Shown here: positions 43,476 through 51,884 of the stretch, in pieces
How positions within the stretch are numbered: position 1 is the stretch's first letter
How the letters are laid out: each line of letters begins with the position of its first letter
From: JAGWBG01 sp034421095
GTDB taxonomy: Bacteria > Chloroflexota > Dehalococcoidia > Lucifugimonadales > JAGWBF01
Length of the DNA: 64,000 nt
Direction of reading: 5' to 3'
NCBI GenBank assembly: GCA_034421095.1
Contig: DAOUKR010000036.1
Span: 1 to 64,000, forward strand
Position numbers and translations under genes: made by a program
The notes under the pieces: generated by a model
Told to the model about the DNA's origin: nothing
What the model saw: only the letters and a program-made list of their open reading frames with translations
The model's database searches: none

Positions 43476-44510
43476 GTGAACTATATGACGATAGTAGCGC
43501 GTCTGGCCCTGATATTGCCGGCTATTCTCCTCATGAGTGCTCTGGCCTGCGGCGGGGACCCAAAGCCAACGGCAAGTCCCCCTCCGGTAGCGCCGGGACT
43601 GCTCAGGGTGGCTGCAACTGTTTCACCCATCACAAGCATAGTTGAGAATATAGGTGGAACTCGAATCCACCTGGAAGGCATTGTGCCTGAGGGGACCAAC
43701 TCCCATACCTTCAAACCTGCTCCGTCCGTCGCCAGGATATTGGCGGACACGGACCTCATTGTGCTCAACGGACTATTCCTCGAAGAACCCACACTGGAGA
43801 TGGCAGAGGCCAACAGGAAGCCCGACACGGTGATCTTGATGCTGGGTGACCGGTCCATATCAAGGGAAGACTGGCAGTTTGACTTCTCCTTCCCTGAGTC
43901 CCAAAACCGTCCGAACCCTCATCTGTGGACTGACCCCCTGCTGGCCCTTCGATATGCTGAACTGGTCAGGGATGAATTGGTGAGGCTGGACCCGCCAAAC
44001 GCTGAATATTACAACGGAAACTTTGACGCGTTCCAAGTTCGTATAGCCGAACTTGATAGAGGTATCAGTGCGGTCGTGCAGACGATTCCCATTGACAACC
44101 GGAAATTGCTCACCTACCATGACTCCTGGGCGTACTTCGCCAAGCGGTACGGCATGACGGTTATCGGTGCTGCCCAGCCCTCGGACTTTTCAGAACCCTC
44201 GGCCCAAGAGGTCGCCCACCTGATAGAACAGGTTAAAGAATTCGACTTGCCCTCGGTTTTCGGCTCGGAGGTGTTTCCCAGCGACGTACTCGAAACTATC
44301 GCCAGGGAGAGCGGCGCAAAGTTCGTTGACCAGCTGCGAGATGACGACCTCCCGGGTAGCCCCGGCGACCCACGCCACTCCTATCTCGGCCTGATGCTCC
44401 AGAATATGGAGATTATGATACCCGCTCTGGGCGGAGACGCAGAAGCTCTCGCCCAGTTCGACCCAAGCCAGGTATTTGAGGGGGATAGCCGTGCGATATA
44501 TCCCCAATAA
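43476..44510 (+). CDS. Metal ABC transporter substrate-binding lipoprotein (ZnuA/MntA-like)
   Basis: About 344 aa. A signal peptide ends in the lipobox SALAC followed by a Pro/Ser/Thr linker. Metal ligands typical of cluster A-I proteins are visible: His in EGTNSHTFKP, His in NPHLWTDP, His in TYHDSWAYF, and an acidic residue in the DDDLPG segment. There is no His-rich loop, unlike the protein at the window start, which may point to Mn/Fe or a different zinc affinity. GTG at 43476 is chosen because GGAG lies six bases upstream; an ATG follows three codons later. It starts a three-gene operon. Confidence 0.92.
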   Translation: MNYMTIVARLALILPAILLMSALACGGDPKPTASPPPVAPGLLRVAATVSPITSIVENIGGTRIHLEGIVPEGTNSHTFKPAPSVARILADTDLIVLNGLFLEEPTLEMAEANRKPDTVILMLGDRSISREDWQFDFSFPESQNRPNPHLWTDPLLALRYAELVRDELVRLDPPNAEYYNGNFDAFQVRIAELDRGISAVVQTIPIDNRKLLTYHDSWAYFAKRYGMTVIGAAQPSDFSEPSAQEVAHLIEQVKEFDLPSVFGSEVFPSDVLETIARESGAKFVDQLRDDDLPGSPGDPRHSYLGLMLQNMEIMIPALGGDAEALAQFDPSQVFEGDSRAIYPQ

Positions 44511-44521
44511 GGTTATGTAAA

Positions 44522-45385
44522 ATGCTTCATCCATTCCCCCATGAACACGAGCAGGGCAAGTGCGTAGTCGAGCTAAAGGACGCGACTTGCGGTTACGAAG
44601 GCCAGCACGTAATCTCCAACGTTACTCTCAGCATAATGGAAGGCGACTTCGCCGGGCTTTTGGGACCCAGTGGATCCGGCAAGACCACTCTCCTGCGCTC
44701 CATTCTCGGAGCCGTGGACATGTACGACGGGGAGGTCATGGTGAACGGAGTCCCAATTACCCAGAAGCGACCCAGGATAGGCTACGTGCCCCAGCTAGAG
44801 ACCATTGACTGGAATTTCCCCGTGACCGTAGAGGAAGCGGTGATGATGGGATGCACCATGAACAACGCTTTCTTCCCCTGGTTTAGACGCCAGGAGAAGG
44901 GACTTGCCCTGGAGATGCTGGAGCGGCTGAGTATATCGCACCTCCTTAAACGACACATCAGAGAGCTATCCGGCGGGCAGCAGCAGAGGGTTTTCCTTGC
45001 CAGGGCCTTGGTGAGCAATCCGAGCCTTCTCCTGCTGGATGAGCCTACCGCAGGAGTTGACATCAAGACCAGGGATGACGTCATGCACTTGTTACATGAG
45101 CTTAATCACCAGGGGGTCACGATTCTCATGACCACCCACGAAATTAACGCTGTCGCAGCACACCTGCCCCGGGTGGTATGTCTGAACGGCCGTATTGTGG
45201 CCGACGGCCCACCATCCGACGTGTTTACACCTGAGACTTTCAGGCTAACTTATAACGCCGAGATGCCGGTGATTCATTACGAGGGGATGACGTTGGTGGC
45301 AGAAAGTCCCCACTTCTTTGGTCGGAACGGACAGTCGGAGACTCCGAAAGATACCACCCCAACAAGGGAAGCTAAGGGTGTTTGA
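44522..45385 (+). CDS. Metal ABC transporter ATP-binding protein (second system)
   Basis: This 287-aa ATPase has Walker A LLGPSGSGKTTLL, the group-specific YVPQLETIDWNFPVTVEE, signature LSGGQQQRVFLARAL, Walker B LLLLDEPTAGVD and TTHEINAV. It follows the binding protein by 11 bases and overlaps the permease start by eight bases. The C-terminal 30 residues are a polar tail not needed for ATPase function. Confidence 0.94.
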   Translation: MLHPFPHEHEQGKCVVELKDATCGYEGQHVISNVTLSIMEGDFAGLLGPSGSGKTTLLRSILGAVDMYDGEVMVNGVPITQKRPRIGYVPQLETIDWNFPVTVEEAVMMGCTMNNAFFPWFRRQEKGLALEMLERLSISHLLKRHIRELSGGQQQRVFLARALVSNPSLLLLDEPTAGVDIKTRDDVMHLLHELNHQGVTILMTTHEINAVAAHLPRVVCLNGRIVADGPPSDVFTPETFRLTYNAEMPVIHYEGMTLVAESPHFFGRNGQSETPKDTTPTREAKGV

Positions 45386-46253
45386 GCCTTTTCAATACGA
45401 ATTCTTCATAAGGGGCCTTGTAGCCGCCACCCTCGTGGGCGGGCTATGCGGACTTATCGGCGTTTACATCATATTGAGGCGCATGTCCTACATAGGCCAC
45501 GGTCTGGCTCATGCCATTTTCGGTGGGGCAGTGGTCAGCTATATTATGTCATTCAACTTCTTTATCGGAGCAAGCGTCTGGGGCTTTCTGTCGGCTCTTC
45601 TCATCACCATCACGACCCGGAAGAGGCAGATTGGCGCCGATGCAGCTATTGGCATCATCACTACAGCCAGCTTCGCCCTGGGCATTGCCCTGGTTAGCCG
45701 CTACAAGACCTTCACCCGCAGCTTCGATGCTGCACTGTTTGGCGACATTCTGGGGGTCAGCCAGGGCGACCTGGTAGCTATCGTAGCCGTAACTGTCGCC
45801 GCATTGGTTATTGTATTCCTGGGATATAAGCTACTGCTGTTTGCCACCTTCGATGAGGAGGTGGCCCGCTACTACGGCGTACCCACCGGATGGATAGATA
45901 CCATGTTCTCCCTGGTCCTGGCCGCTACCATCGTAGTATCCATGCAAGTCCTGGGCGTCACCCTCATCGCTGCCGCCATCGTTATCCCACCCGTAGTGGC
46001 CCGCCTGCTGACTGATAGCTTCAGGAGCATGGTGCTTCTATCCACGGGAATAGGCGCATTCTGTGGACTCTCAGGGATTTACATTAGCTGGTATGTTGAC
46101 GTGTCCTCCGGGGCAAGCATAGTCCTCTTCTCGGCGGCGCTATTCATACTAGCTCTGGCTGTAGGGCCAATCCGAAGCCGCCTGGCATCGGCCAGAGGAA
46201 AGGCATCCGGCGGGATTTCACGGCTCCAACGCACTTCCGGCTCTCTTCACTAG
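45378..46253 (+). CDS. Metal ABC transporter permease (second system)
   Basis: About 291 aa. An ABC-3 family membrane protein: VFEPFQYEFFIRGLVAATLV start, LRRMSYIGHGLAHAIFGGA near residue 35, and VLGVTLIAAAIVIPPVVARL in the C-terminal half; eight or nine hydrophobic segments. GTG at 45378 overlaps the ATPase stop and follows GGGAAG; the frame is open upstream to 45318, but that would overlap the ATPase by 68 bases. Confidence 0.93.
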   Translation: MFEPFQYEFFIRGLVAATLVGGLCGLIGVYIILRRMSYIGHGLAHAIFGGAVVSYIMSFNFFIGASVWGFLSALLITITTRKRQIGADAAIGIITTASFALGIALVSRYKTFTRSFDAALFGDILGVSQGDLVAIVAVTVAALVIVFLGYKLLLFATFDEEVARYYGVPTGWIDTMFSLVLAATIVVSMQVLGVTLIAAAIVIPPVVARLLTDSFRSMVLLSTGIGAFCGLSGIYISWYVDVSSGASIVLFSAALFILALAVGPIRSRLASARGKASGGISRLQRTSGSLH

Positions 46254-46453
46254 CAGCGCGTGAGGGCATCCCTTGAGATTATTCAGAATTGGCCCTCTCA
46301 TTTGCCACGCCAATCACGTCGTCCCAATACTCGCTGCCCAGATGTGAGGGGAGAATGGCCGGGGAAATCCCTGGCAGTCCTCCTGATGATATTGGGCCTA
46401 GCACCGGTTCTCGCCAGATGTTATTATAGATTCAAAATCGGAGGAAGGTTTAG

Positions 46454-47242
46454 ATGAGCAAGCTTCTGGACAGGCTAGAAAGGGTCAATCGTGGGCCCAC
46501 TGCATCCCTGGGTTTCGGTGCAGCAGCACGAGTGAAGAAGATCCGACCCATGGCCCTGATCGGTACGTTGTCTGACCCTGGCAAGGCTGTTGAGGGAGCT
46601 TCCGACTTGGCAAAGATAGATGCCGATGGTGCCTTGATAGACGGCCTGGACCTGGAAAAAATCCAAAAGCAGCTGGCTGAGGCCCTGGACACCGTTCCCT
46701 GGGGCGTGAGGGTCCCGGGTCTCGATAGTGAGCAGGTGAGCCAGTACAAAGAGCAAGGTTGTGATTTCATGGCCTTCCCAGCCGAAAAGGCCCTTCTGGA
46801 AGCCCTTGGACAAGCTGACACCGCTTACATCTTGAGTATTCAGCCGGACATAGACGACAAGCTTCTTCGCGCCATAGAGACCCTTCCGGTGGACGCGGTG
46901 CTCCTGCCCTTCAAATCCACTGACCCACCCCTGACCCTCGAGCACCTCATGACCATTAGCTCCGTGCGTCGCGCCTTCAGCAAGTACCTGCTGCTGGAGA
47001 TACCGGGCACTCCCACGTCCAAAGAGATGGAGGCATTGAGAGACATCGGTGTGAATGGCCTGGTTGTAGACACCACCGTCGTCTCGGCTGAGAAGCTTGC
47101 GGGACTGCATGAAGAGCTATTGGAGTTGCCAAGGCGCAGAAGAGACAGGAGTGAGAGGGCCACGGCAATCCTACCGGGGACAGTCTACCAACAGTCAGGC
47201 GCTCCGTCCCGTCGAGAAGAGGAAGAGGAAGAAGATGAATAG
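46454..47242 (+). CDS. Hypothetical TIM-barrel-like protein with acidic tail
   Basis: I do not recognise a named family. This 262-aa protein alternates hydrophobic strands and helices (MALIGTLSD, GALIDGL, WGVRVPG, CDFMAFPAEKALLEA, AYILSIQ, VDAVLLPF, YLLLEIPGTPTSKEMEALRD, VNGLVVDT) in a way that suggests a (beta/alpha)8 barrel. It ends in a run of acidic residues (REEEEEEDE). GGAGGAAGG lies five bases before the ATG. It leads the tyrA-aroA-gmk group with a 77-base gap, so it may be co-transcribed. Confidence 0.7.
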   Translation: MSKLLDRLERVNRGPTASLGFGAAARVKKIRPMALIGTLSDPGKAVEGASDLAKIDADGALIDGLDLEKIQKQLAEALDTVPWGVRVPGLDSEQVSQYKEQGCDFMAFPAEKALLEALGQADTAYILSIQPDIDDKLLRAIETLPVDAVLLPFKSTDPPLTLEHLMTISSVRRAFSKYLLLEIPGTPTSKEMEALRDIGVNGLVVDTTVVSAEKLAGLHEELLELPRRRRDRSERATAILPGTVYQQSGAPSRREEEEEEDE

Positions 47243-47319
47243 CCCCTGTAGACGGAGTATCAGTGTACGCCGCCGGACGGAGGGATGCCCAGCGCCACTG
47301 GCACAGAAGGAGGCATGAA

Positions 47320-48342
47320 GTGAGTAAGATAGCAATTATCGGCACCGGCCTTATAGGAACTTCACTTGGGTTGGCAATCAAGAAGTCCGGTTTCAGAGAC
47401 ATTGAAATCGTAGGGACTGACAAAGAACGAAGTCATGCTTCAAAGGCCCAGAGCATGGGCGCCATTGACCGGACTTCAGGGAATCTGCCAAGTACAGTTG
47501 AAGACGCCCAGATAGTGATAATCGCTACCCCGGTGCAGGCTACAGAGTATGTGATGGAGGTCATAGCGCCACGTCTGATGGAAGGTGTCCTAGTCACCGA
47601 TACGGGCAGTTGCAAGAGTGTCGTCATGGAGTGGGCAGACAAATATCTGCCACGCCACGCAAGTTTTGTGGGTGGCAACCCCATGGTCGGCAAGGACGGC
47701 GACGGACCGTCGGCAGCCGACGGCAACATCTTTCGTGACCGCCCTTACTGCGTAATCCCGGCACACAGAGCGAATGGAGACGCGGTGAAGCAGATGTCGG
47801 ACATGGTCAGTGCCATTGGAGCCAAACCTTATTTCATAGACGTAGCGGAGCACGACAGCTTTGTCTGCGCGGTGACCCAACTGCCCCTTCTGATTTCCAT
47901 GGCTCTCGTCGGCTGCACTTCCAAAAGCCCGTCATGGGACGACATAGCCCAAATAGCATCTACCCAATACAAGGACCTGACCAGCCAGGCGTCCGGTGAC
48001 CCGGATACCCATAAAGATATATTCCTCAGCGACACCGAAAACACGGTCCACTGGATAGATGCTTTCATCAAGGAACTGTACGACATACGGCAAATTCTGA
48101 CTCGCGAATCAGAGGATAAGCTGCAAGACCTGGAGAAGGTATTCACCCAGGCAGTAGAGGCCCGTAATCGTTGGCTCGCCGGTGCGATAACGCCCGGATA
48201 CAGGGAGGCTGCCAACCGACCGGCCATACCTTCGGCGGGAGAGAATATGGCAGACTTGTTCCTGGGCAGTCATCAAACCCGTCGCCGCCTCTTCGGAATG
48301 TTAGGGGGAAACAGCGACCGGGACTCCAAAGGCAAGAAGTAA
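47320..48342 (+). CDS. tyrA: Prephenate dehydrogenase
   Basis: About 340 aa. The NAD-binding start is SKIAIIGTGLIGTSLGLAI, followed by VGTDKERSHASKAQSMG, IVIIATPV, VLVTDTGSCKS and a FVGGNPMVGKDGDG active-site region where His is usual in HPMAG; here it is Asn. The helical dimer domain follows. The enzyme oxidises prephenate to hydroxyphenylpyruvate in tyrosine synthesis. The GTG start follows AGGAGG by seven bases. aroA lies 19 bases downstream, consistent with an aromatic amino acid operon. Confidence 0.88.
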   Translation: MSKIAIIGTGLIGTSLGLAIKKSGFRDIEIVGTDKERSHASKAQSMGAIDRTSGNLPSTVEDAQIVIIATPVQATEYVMEVIAPRLMEGVLVTDTGSCKSVVMEWADKYLPRHASFVGGNPMVGKDGDGPSAADGNIFRDRPYCVIPAHRANGDAVKQMSDMVSAIGAKPYFIDVAEHDSFVCAVTQLPLLISMALVGCTSKSPSWDDIAQIASTQYKDLTSQASGDPDTHKDIFLSDTENTVHWIDAFIKELYDIRQILTRESEDKLQDLEKVFTQAVEARNRWLAGAITPGYREAANRPAIPSAGENMADLFLGSHQTRRRLFGMLGGNSDRDSKGKK

Positions 48343-48361
48343 ATCGGGGGGAAGCCCATAC

Positions 48362-49657
48362 TTGAGACAAATCATCAGAAGGCCACAGACCCTTAGAGGC
48401 TCTATAGCTCCACCAGGAGACAAGTCGGTATCGCATCGGGCCCTTATACTAAATGCGATCGCAAATGGGACGGCGAAGGTTACCGGCCTCTCCGACGGCG
48501 AGGATGTTGTTTCCACCGCACGTTGCCTCAGAGACCTGGGAGTCCGGATAGAGTCTGGAGATGCTGAGGGCACGGCCATTATATTTGGTTCTCAGGGCTG
48601 TTTGAATGAGCCTGGAGACATTCTCGATGCCGGCAACAGCGGCACGTCAATGCGCCTACTATCAGGTCTGCTAGCCAGCCAGCCCTTCCTCTCAGTGCTG
48701 AGCGGTGACCATTCCCTCCGCTCTCGCCCCATGGGCAGAATAGTGCATCCATTGAGTCAGATGGGCGCCCACATCCAGGGCAGAAACAACAACACTTTGG
48801 CCCCACTGGTGATTCGGGGTGGTTCGCTAAAGAGCATCGAATACACCATGCCAGTAGCAAGCGCCCAGGTCAAATCCGCTATCATGCTGGCGGGACTGTC
48901 AGCCGAGGGAAACACGATACTTCACCAACCGTCCCGCTCCCGTGACCACACGGAGCGCATGGTGATGGCCATGGGAGGGAGCGTGCAGGAAGACGGTCTT
49001 GACTTGATTTTGAAGCCCGGGAGCCTGTTATCCGTGGACGTTAATGTGCCGGGTGACATTAGCGCCGCCGCCTTCTGGATAGTGGCAGGCCTATGCCACC
49101 CGGACGCCAGAATAAGAATCAAAGACGTCGGAATTAACCCCAGCCGGGCAGGTATCCTTGAGGTGCTGGAGGCTATGGGTGCCAGAATCACGCTGGAGTC
49201 CCCACGGTCTGAGGGAGGTGAACCCGTGGCTGACCTCGTGGCGGAGTCCAGCGACCTGGAGGCCGTCGAGATAGCCGGAGACCTGCTGCCCCGCCTCATA
49301 GATGAAGTGCCCGTGCTGGCGGTAGCGGCCTGTTTTGCCAGGGGCACCACCGTAATCAGAGACGCCCAGGAACTACGGGTCAAAGAGTCGGACAGAATCA
49401 GCACCACGGTGAACGAGCTGTCTCGCTTGGGTGCCAGCATCGAAGAGACGGAAGACGGAATGAAGATTCGCGGGACCGGCACACTGGCCGGCGACCAATG
49501 CGGCAGCCACGATGACCACCGTCTGGCTATGGCCCTTGCGGTGGCCGGGCTGGTATCCGACGGTGAGACGGTGATAGATGGCGCTCAGGCCGCCTCAATA
49601 TCGTATCCACAGTTCTGGCAGCACATCCGGGAACTAGACGAAGGGTCCCTTTCTTGA
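48362..49657 (+). CDS. aroA: 3-phosphoshikimate 1-carboxyvinyltransferase (EPSP synthase)
   Basis: This 431-aa two-domain enzyme joins PEP to shikimate-3-phosphate. Motifs are GSIAPPGDKSVSHRALIL, LDAGNSGTSMRLLSGLLA, SRPMGRI, VASAQVKSAIMLAGL, DISAAAFWIVAG and LRVKESDRI, plus GSHDDHRLAMALAVAGL. The start is TTG after GGGGGAAG. It overlaps gmk by four bases (TTGA). Confidence 0.95.
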   Translation: MRQIIRRPQTLRGSIAPPGDKSVSHRALILNAIANGTAKVTGLSDGEDVVSTARCLRDLGVRIESGDAEGTAIIFGSQGCLNEPGDILDAGNSGTSMRLLSGLLASQPFLSVLSGDHSLRSRPMGRIVHPLSQMGAHIQGRNNNTLAPLVIRGGSLKSIEYTMPVASAQVKSAIMLAGLSAEGNTILHQPSRSRDHTERMVMAMGGSVQEDGLDLILKPGSLLSVDVNVPGDISAAAFWIVAGLCHPDARIRIKDVGINPSRAGILEVLEAMGARITLESPRSEGGEPVADLVAESSDLEAVEIAGDLLPRLIDEVPVLAVAACFARGTTVIRDAQELRVKESDRISTTVNELSRLGASIEETEDGMKIRGTGTLAGDQCGSHDDHRLAMALAVAGLVSDGETVIDGAQAASISYPQFWQHIRELDEGSLS

Positions 49658-50280
49658 GCGCCGAAAACTCAGACTACCCATACACTAGCGGATGCCCGCT
49701 GTTGGTAGTGTTGTCCGGGCCTTCCGGCGTAGGGAAGGACGCTGTTCTGGGCGTACTGCGAACCCTGGAACGTCCCTGGTATTTCGCGGTTACGGCCACA
49801 ACCCGCCCCAAACGCCCTGGGGAGAGAGACGGAATAGACTATATCTTCCTCGAACCCGGGAAGTTCCAGGCAATGGTGAAGCAGGGCGAGTTCCTGGAGT
49901 ACGCTCAGGTCTACGGTAACTGGTATGGCGTGCCCAAGGAACAGATACGTCATGCCAGGGAAGAGGGTTTGGACACGATATTGAAGGTGGACGTGCAGGG
50001 TGCCTCTACCATCAAGGCCCTGGTCCCGGATGCGGTATTCATATTCCTCGTCCCATCTTCCATTGAGGAGTTACAACGGCGGTTAAGCCTGCGTGCTACG
50101 GAATCGGCGGCAGACCTGGAGGTCCGCACCGGCATAGCCAGACAAGAGATGGAACTCATGTCGTCCTTCGACTACGCTGTGGTGAACCGCGACGGCTGCC
50201 TTGACCAGTCGGTGACGTGTATAGACGCAATCATTCTGGCCGAACGGTGCCGCGCGTCACCACGTCAAGTTTCTATCTAA
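49654..50280 (+). CDS. gmk: Guanylate kinase
   Basis: This 208-aa enzyme phosphorylates GMP with ATP. It has the P-loop VLSGPSGVGKDAVL, TATTRPKRPGERDGIDY in the GMP-binding region, FLEYAQVYGNWYGVP and ILKVDVQGASTIK. TTG is the start, overlapping the aroA stop, with no separate ribosome binding site, so translational coupling is likely. An in-frame ATG is not available near the N-terminus. Confidence 0.95.
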   Translation: MSAENSDYPYTSGCPLLVVLSGPSGVGKDAVLGVLRTLERPWYFAVTATTRPKRPGERDGIDYIFLEPGKFQAMVKQGEFLEYAQVYGNWYGVPKEQIRHAREEGLDTILKVDVQGASTIKALVPDAVFIFLVPSSIEELQRRLSLRATESAADLEVRTGIARQEMELMSSFDYAVVNRDGCLDQSVTCIDAIILAERCRASPRQVSI

Positions 50281-50355
50281 CCCTATCCAGCTAACCACAT
50301 GGTATGTTATTCTCGTATGGAATCACAGTGTATCAAATTCTTTGGGGGAACGACC

Positions 50356-51246
50356 TTGGAGCAGACCCAGGAAACGAAGCCTAAGCGCAGACTGCCGGAG
50401 TGGATGAAAGTTCGAATGCCCGGCGGTCCCAGCTACATAGAGTTGAAAAACCTCCTCCGGGATGCAGAGCTTCACACCGTCTGCGAAGAGGCCCAATGTC
50501 CCAATATCGGCGATTGCTGGGAGCGCCGCAGCGCCACCTTCATGATTCTGGGGGATATATGCACCCGTCGGTGTCACTATTGCGCCGTCACCACAGGCAG
50601 GCCCACGGGAATTGACATCATGGAGCCGGACCGGCTGGCCCGCACGGTGAAACACATGGGCCTCAAATACTGTGTTATTACCTCGGTAAACAGGGATGAT
50701 TTGGCCGACGGCGGAGCTTTTATCTTCGCCATGTGCATCCGGAAGATAAAGCAGGAGATGCCAGACTGCAAGGTAGAGGTTCTCATCCCCGATTTCGACG
50801 GCTCTCTGCCAGCCCTGAAAACCGCAATCAACGCCGGGCCTGACGTCCTCAACCACAATATCGAGTCGTGCAAGCGAGTATTTCCAAAGGTCAGACCCAA
50901 GGGAGACTACCAACGCTCCCTCGAGCTATTGGCAAGGGTAAAGGAGATAGACCCAACTATGCCCACCAAATCGGGGATAATCGTGGGCATGGGCGAGGAG
51001 TTCGACGAGGTCGCGGACACCATGAAGGACCTGCGGAGCGTAGGCTGCGAACTGCTTACGATAGGCCAGTATCTCCGCCCCTCGGAAGTACACGTACCCA
51101 TTTCCAGGTTCTACACTCCCGCCGAGTTCGCTGAGCTCCGTGACATCGGGATGTCACTGGGGTTCAGGCACGTCGCATCCGGCCCCCTGGTCAGAAGCTC
51201 CTATCACGCCGACGAGCAGCACGCGGCGGCCTCGCAGAAAGTCTGA
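50356..51246 (+). CDS. lipA: Lipoyl synthase
   Basis: About 296 aa. This radical SAM enzyme inserts two sulfurs into octanoyl groups on carrier proteins. The auxiliary cluster is held by CEEAQCPNIGDC (CX4CX5C), the radical SAM cluster by CTRRCHYC, and the terminal serine ligand by the RSSYHAD motif. YLRPSEVHVPISRFYTPAEF is a family hallmark. TTG at 50356 is chosen because GGGGGAA precedes it; a longer frame starts at 50299. lipB is not adjacent. Confidence 0.94.
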   Translation: MEQTQETKPKRRLPEWMKVRMPGGPSYIELKNLLRDAELHTVCEEAQCPNIGDCWERRSATFMILGDICTRRCHYCAVTTGRPTGIDIMEPDRLARTVKHMGLKYCVITSVNRDDLADGGAFIFAMCIRKIKQEMPDCKVEVLIPDFDGSLPALKTAINAGPDVLNHNIESCKRVFPKVRPKGDYQRSLELLARVKEIDPTMPTKSGIIVGMGEEFDEVADTMKDLRSVGCELLTIGQYLRPSEVHVPISRFYTPAEFAELRDIGMSLGFRHVASGPLVRSSYHADEQHAAASQKV

Positions 51247-51281
51247 TTCATGCCGCTATTTAATCACCCATCCCTAATTCT

Positions 51282-51414
51282 AAGAGGGTGTTTCTAAAGT
51301 GGCGTTCCAAACCTCCTCTCCCTTGATGGGAGAGGATTGAGGTGAGGGTGATACCCCTCATCCCAGCCTTCTCCCGCAAGGGGAGAAGGGGCTTTACAAG
51401 CATGTTCTGAGGCC
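51282..51414 (+). repeat. Dispersed intergenic repeat, copy B
   Basis: About 130 bases with GAGGGTGTTTCTAAAGTGGC, a CTCTCCCTTGATGGGAGAG hairpin, GATTGAGGTGAGGGTGATAC and a CTTCTCCCGCAAGGGGAGAA hairpin. It matches copy A (inverted) over its whole length and copy C over its second half. It fills much of the gap between lipA and the next gene. Confidence 0.75.
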
Positions 51415-51547
51415 CAGATGGGTTTGCCGCACCCTATTCTCAGCGTATCGGATGTCTACACGGGACCCCCTCCCTGCTTTCCGTAGACACCTCGCTACTA
51501 TCATCCCATGTTAATATCGTAGGGCATATTTGCTACAGAGGAATGGA

Positions 51548-51859
51548 ATGGGGTCAGACAGTTTCGTAATAGGTACTTCGGAAGAGGGCACTTCATGGGC
51601 GGAGTTACAAGGCAGCCGGATTGCAATACACCGGACCTCCCAACAACCCGACCCGGGCCATGAAGTATTGTTCGTATGGGACGTAGATACCGTCCATAAC
51701 ATACTTTCATGGGCAACCCAAGGCCAAGCTGTGACCGCCTACATGACCGGCCCGATGGCCCACCAGATTCGTGAACATTCAAAAGAGTTGGGCATGACAC
51801 CCGAGATGTTTGTGTGGCACGCAGTGAAGGTGTTCATCGAGACCGGTACGAGTCCCTAA
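51548..51859 (+). CDS. Small hypothetical protein with possible ribbon-helix-helix C-terminus
   Basis: About 103 aa, no named family recognised. The N-terminal part is rich in strands (FVIGTSEEGTSWAELQGSRI, EVLFVWDVDTVHN). The C-terminal segment PMAHQIREHSKELGMTPEMF followed by VWHAVKVFIETG has the length and spacing of a ribbon-helix-helix. It ends 25 bases before the amidohydrolase and is probably in the same transcript. Confidence 0.5.
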   Translation: MGSDSFVIGTSEEGTSWAELQGSRIAIHRTSQQPDPGHEVLFVWDVDTVHNILSWATQGQAVTAYMTGPMAHQIREHSKELGMTPEMFVWHAVKVFIETGTSP

Positions 51860-51884
51860 ACCGGATATGTTGTGAGTGTGCGAA

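Noticed and set aside
46260..46457. 65-codon frame with one hydrophobic stretch between the metal permease and the hypothetical gene
   Set aside because: It starts at GTG with no ribosome site, has odd composition (many Arg/Pro) and overlaps the next gene start; not enough support.
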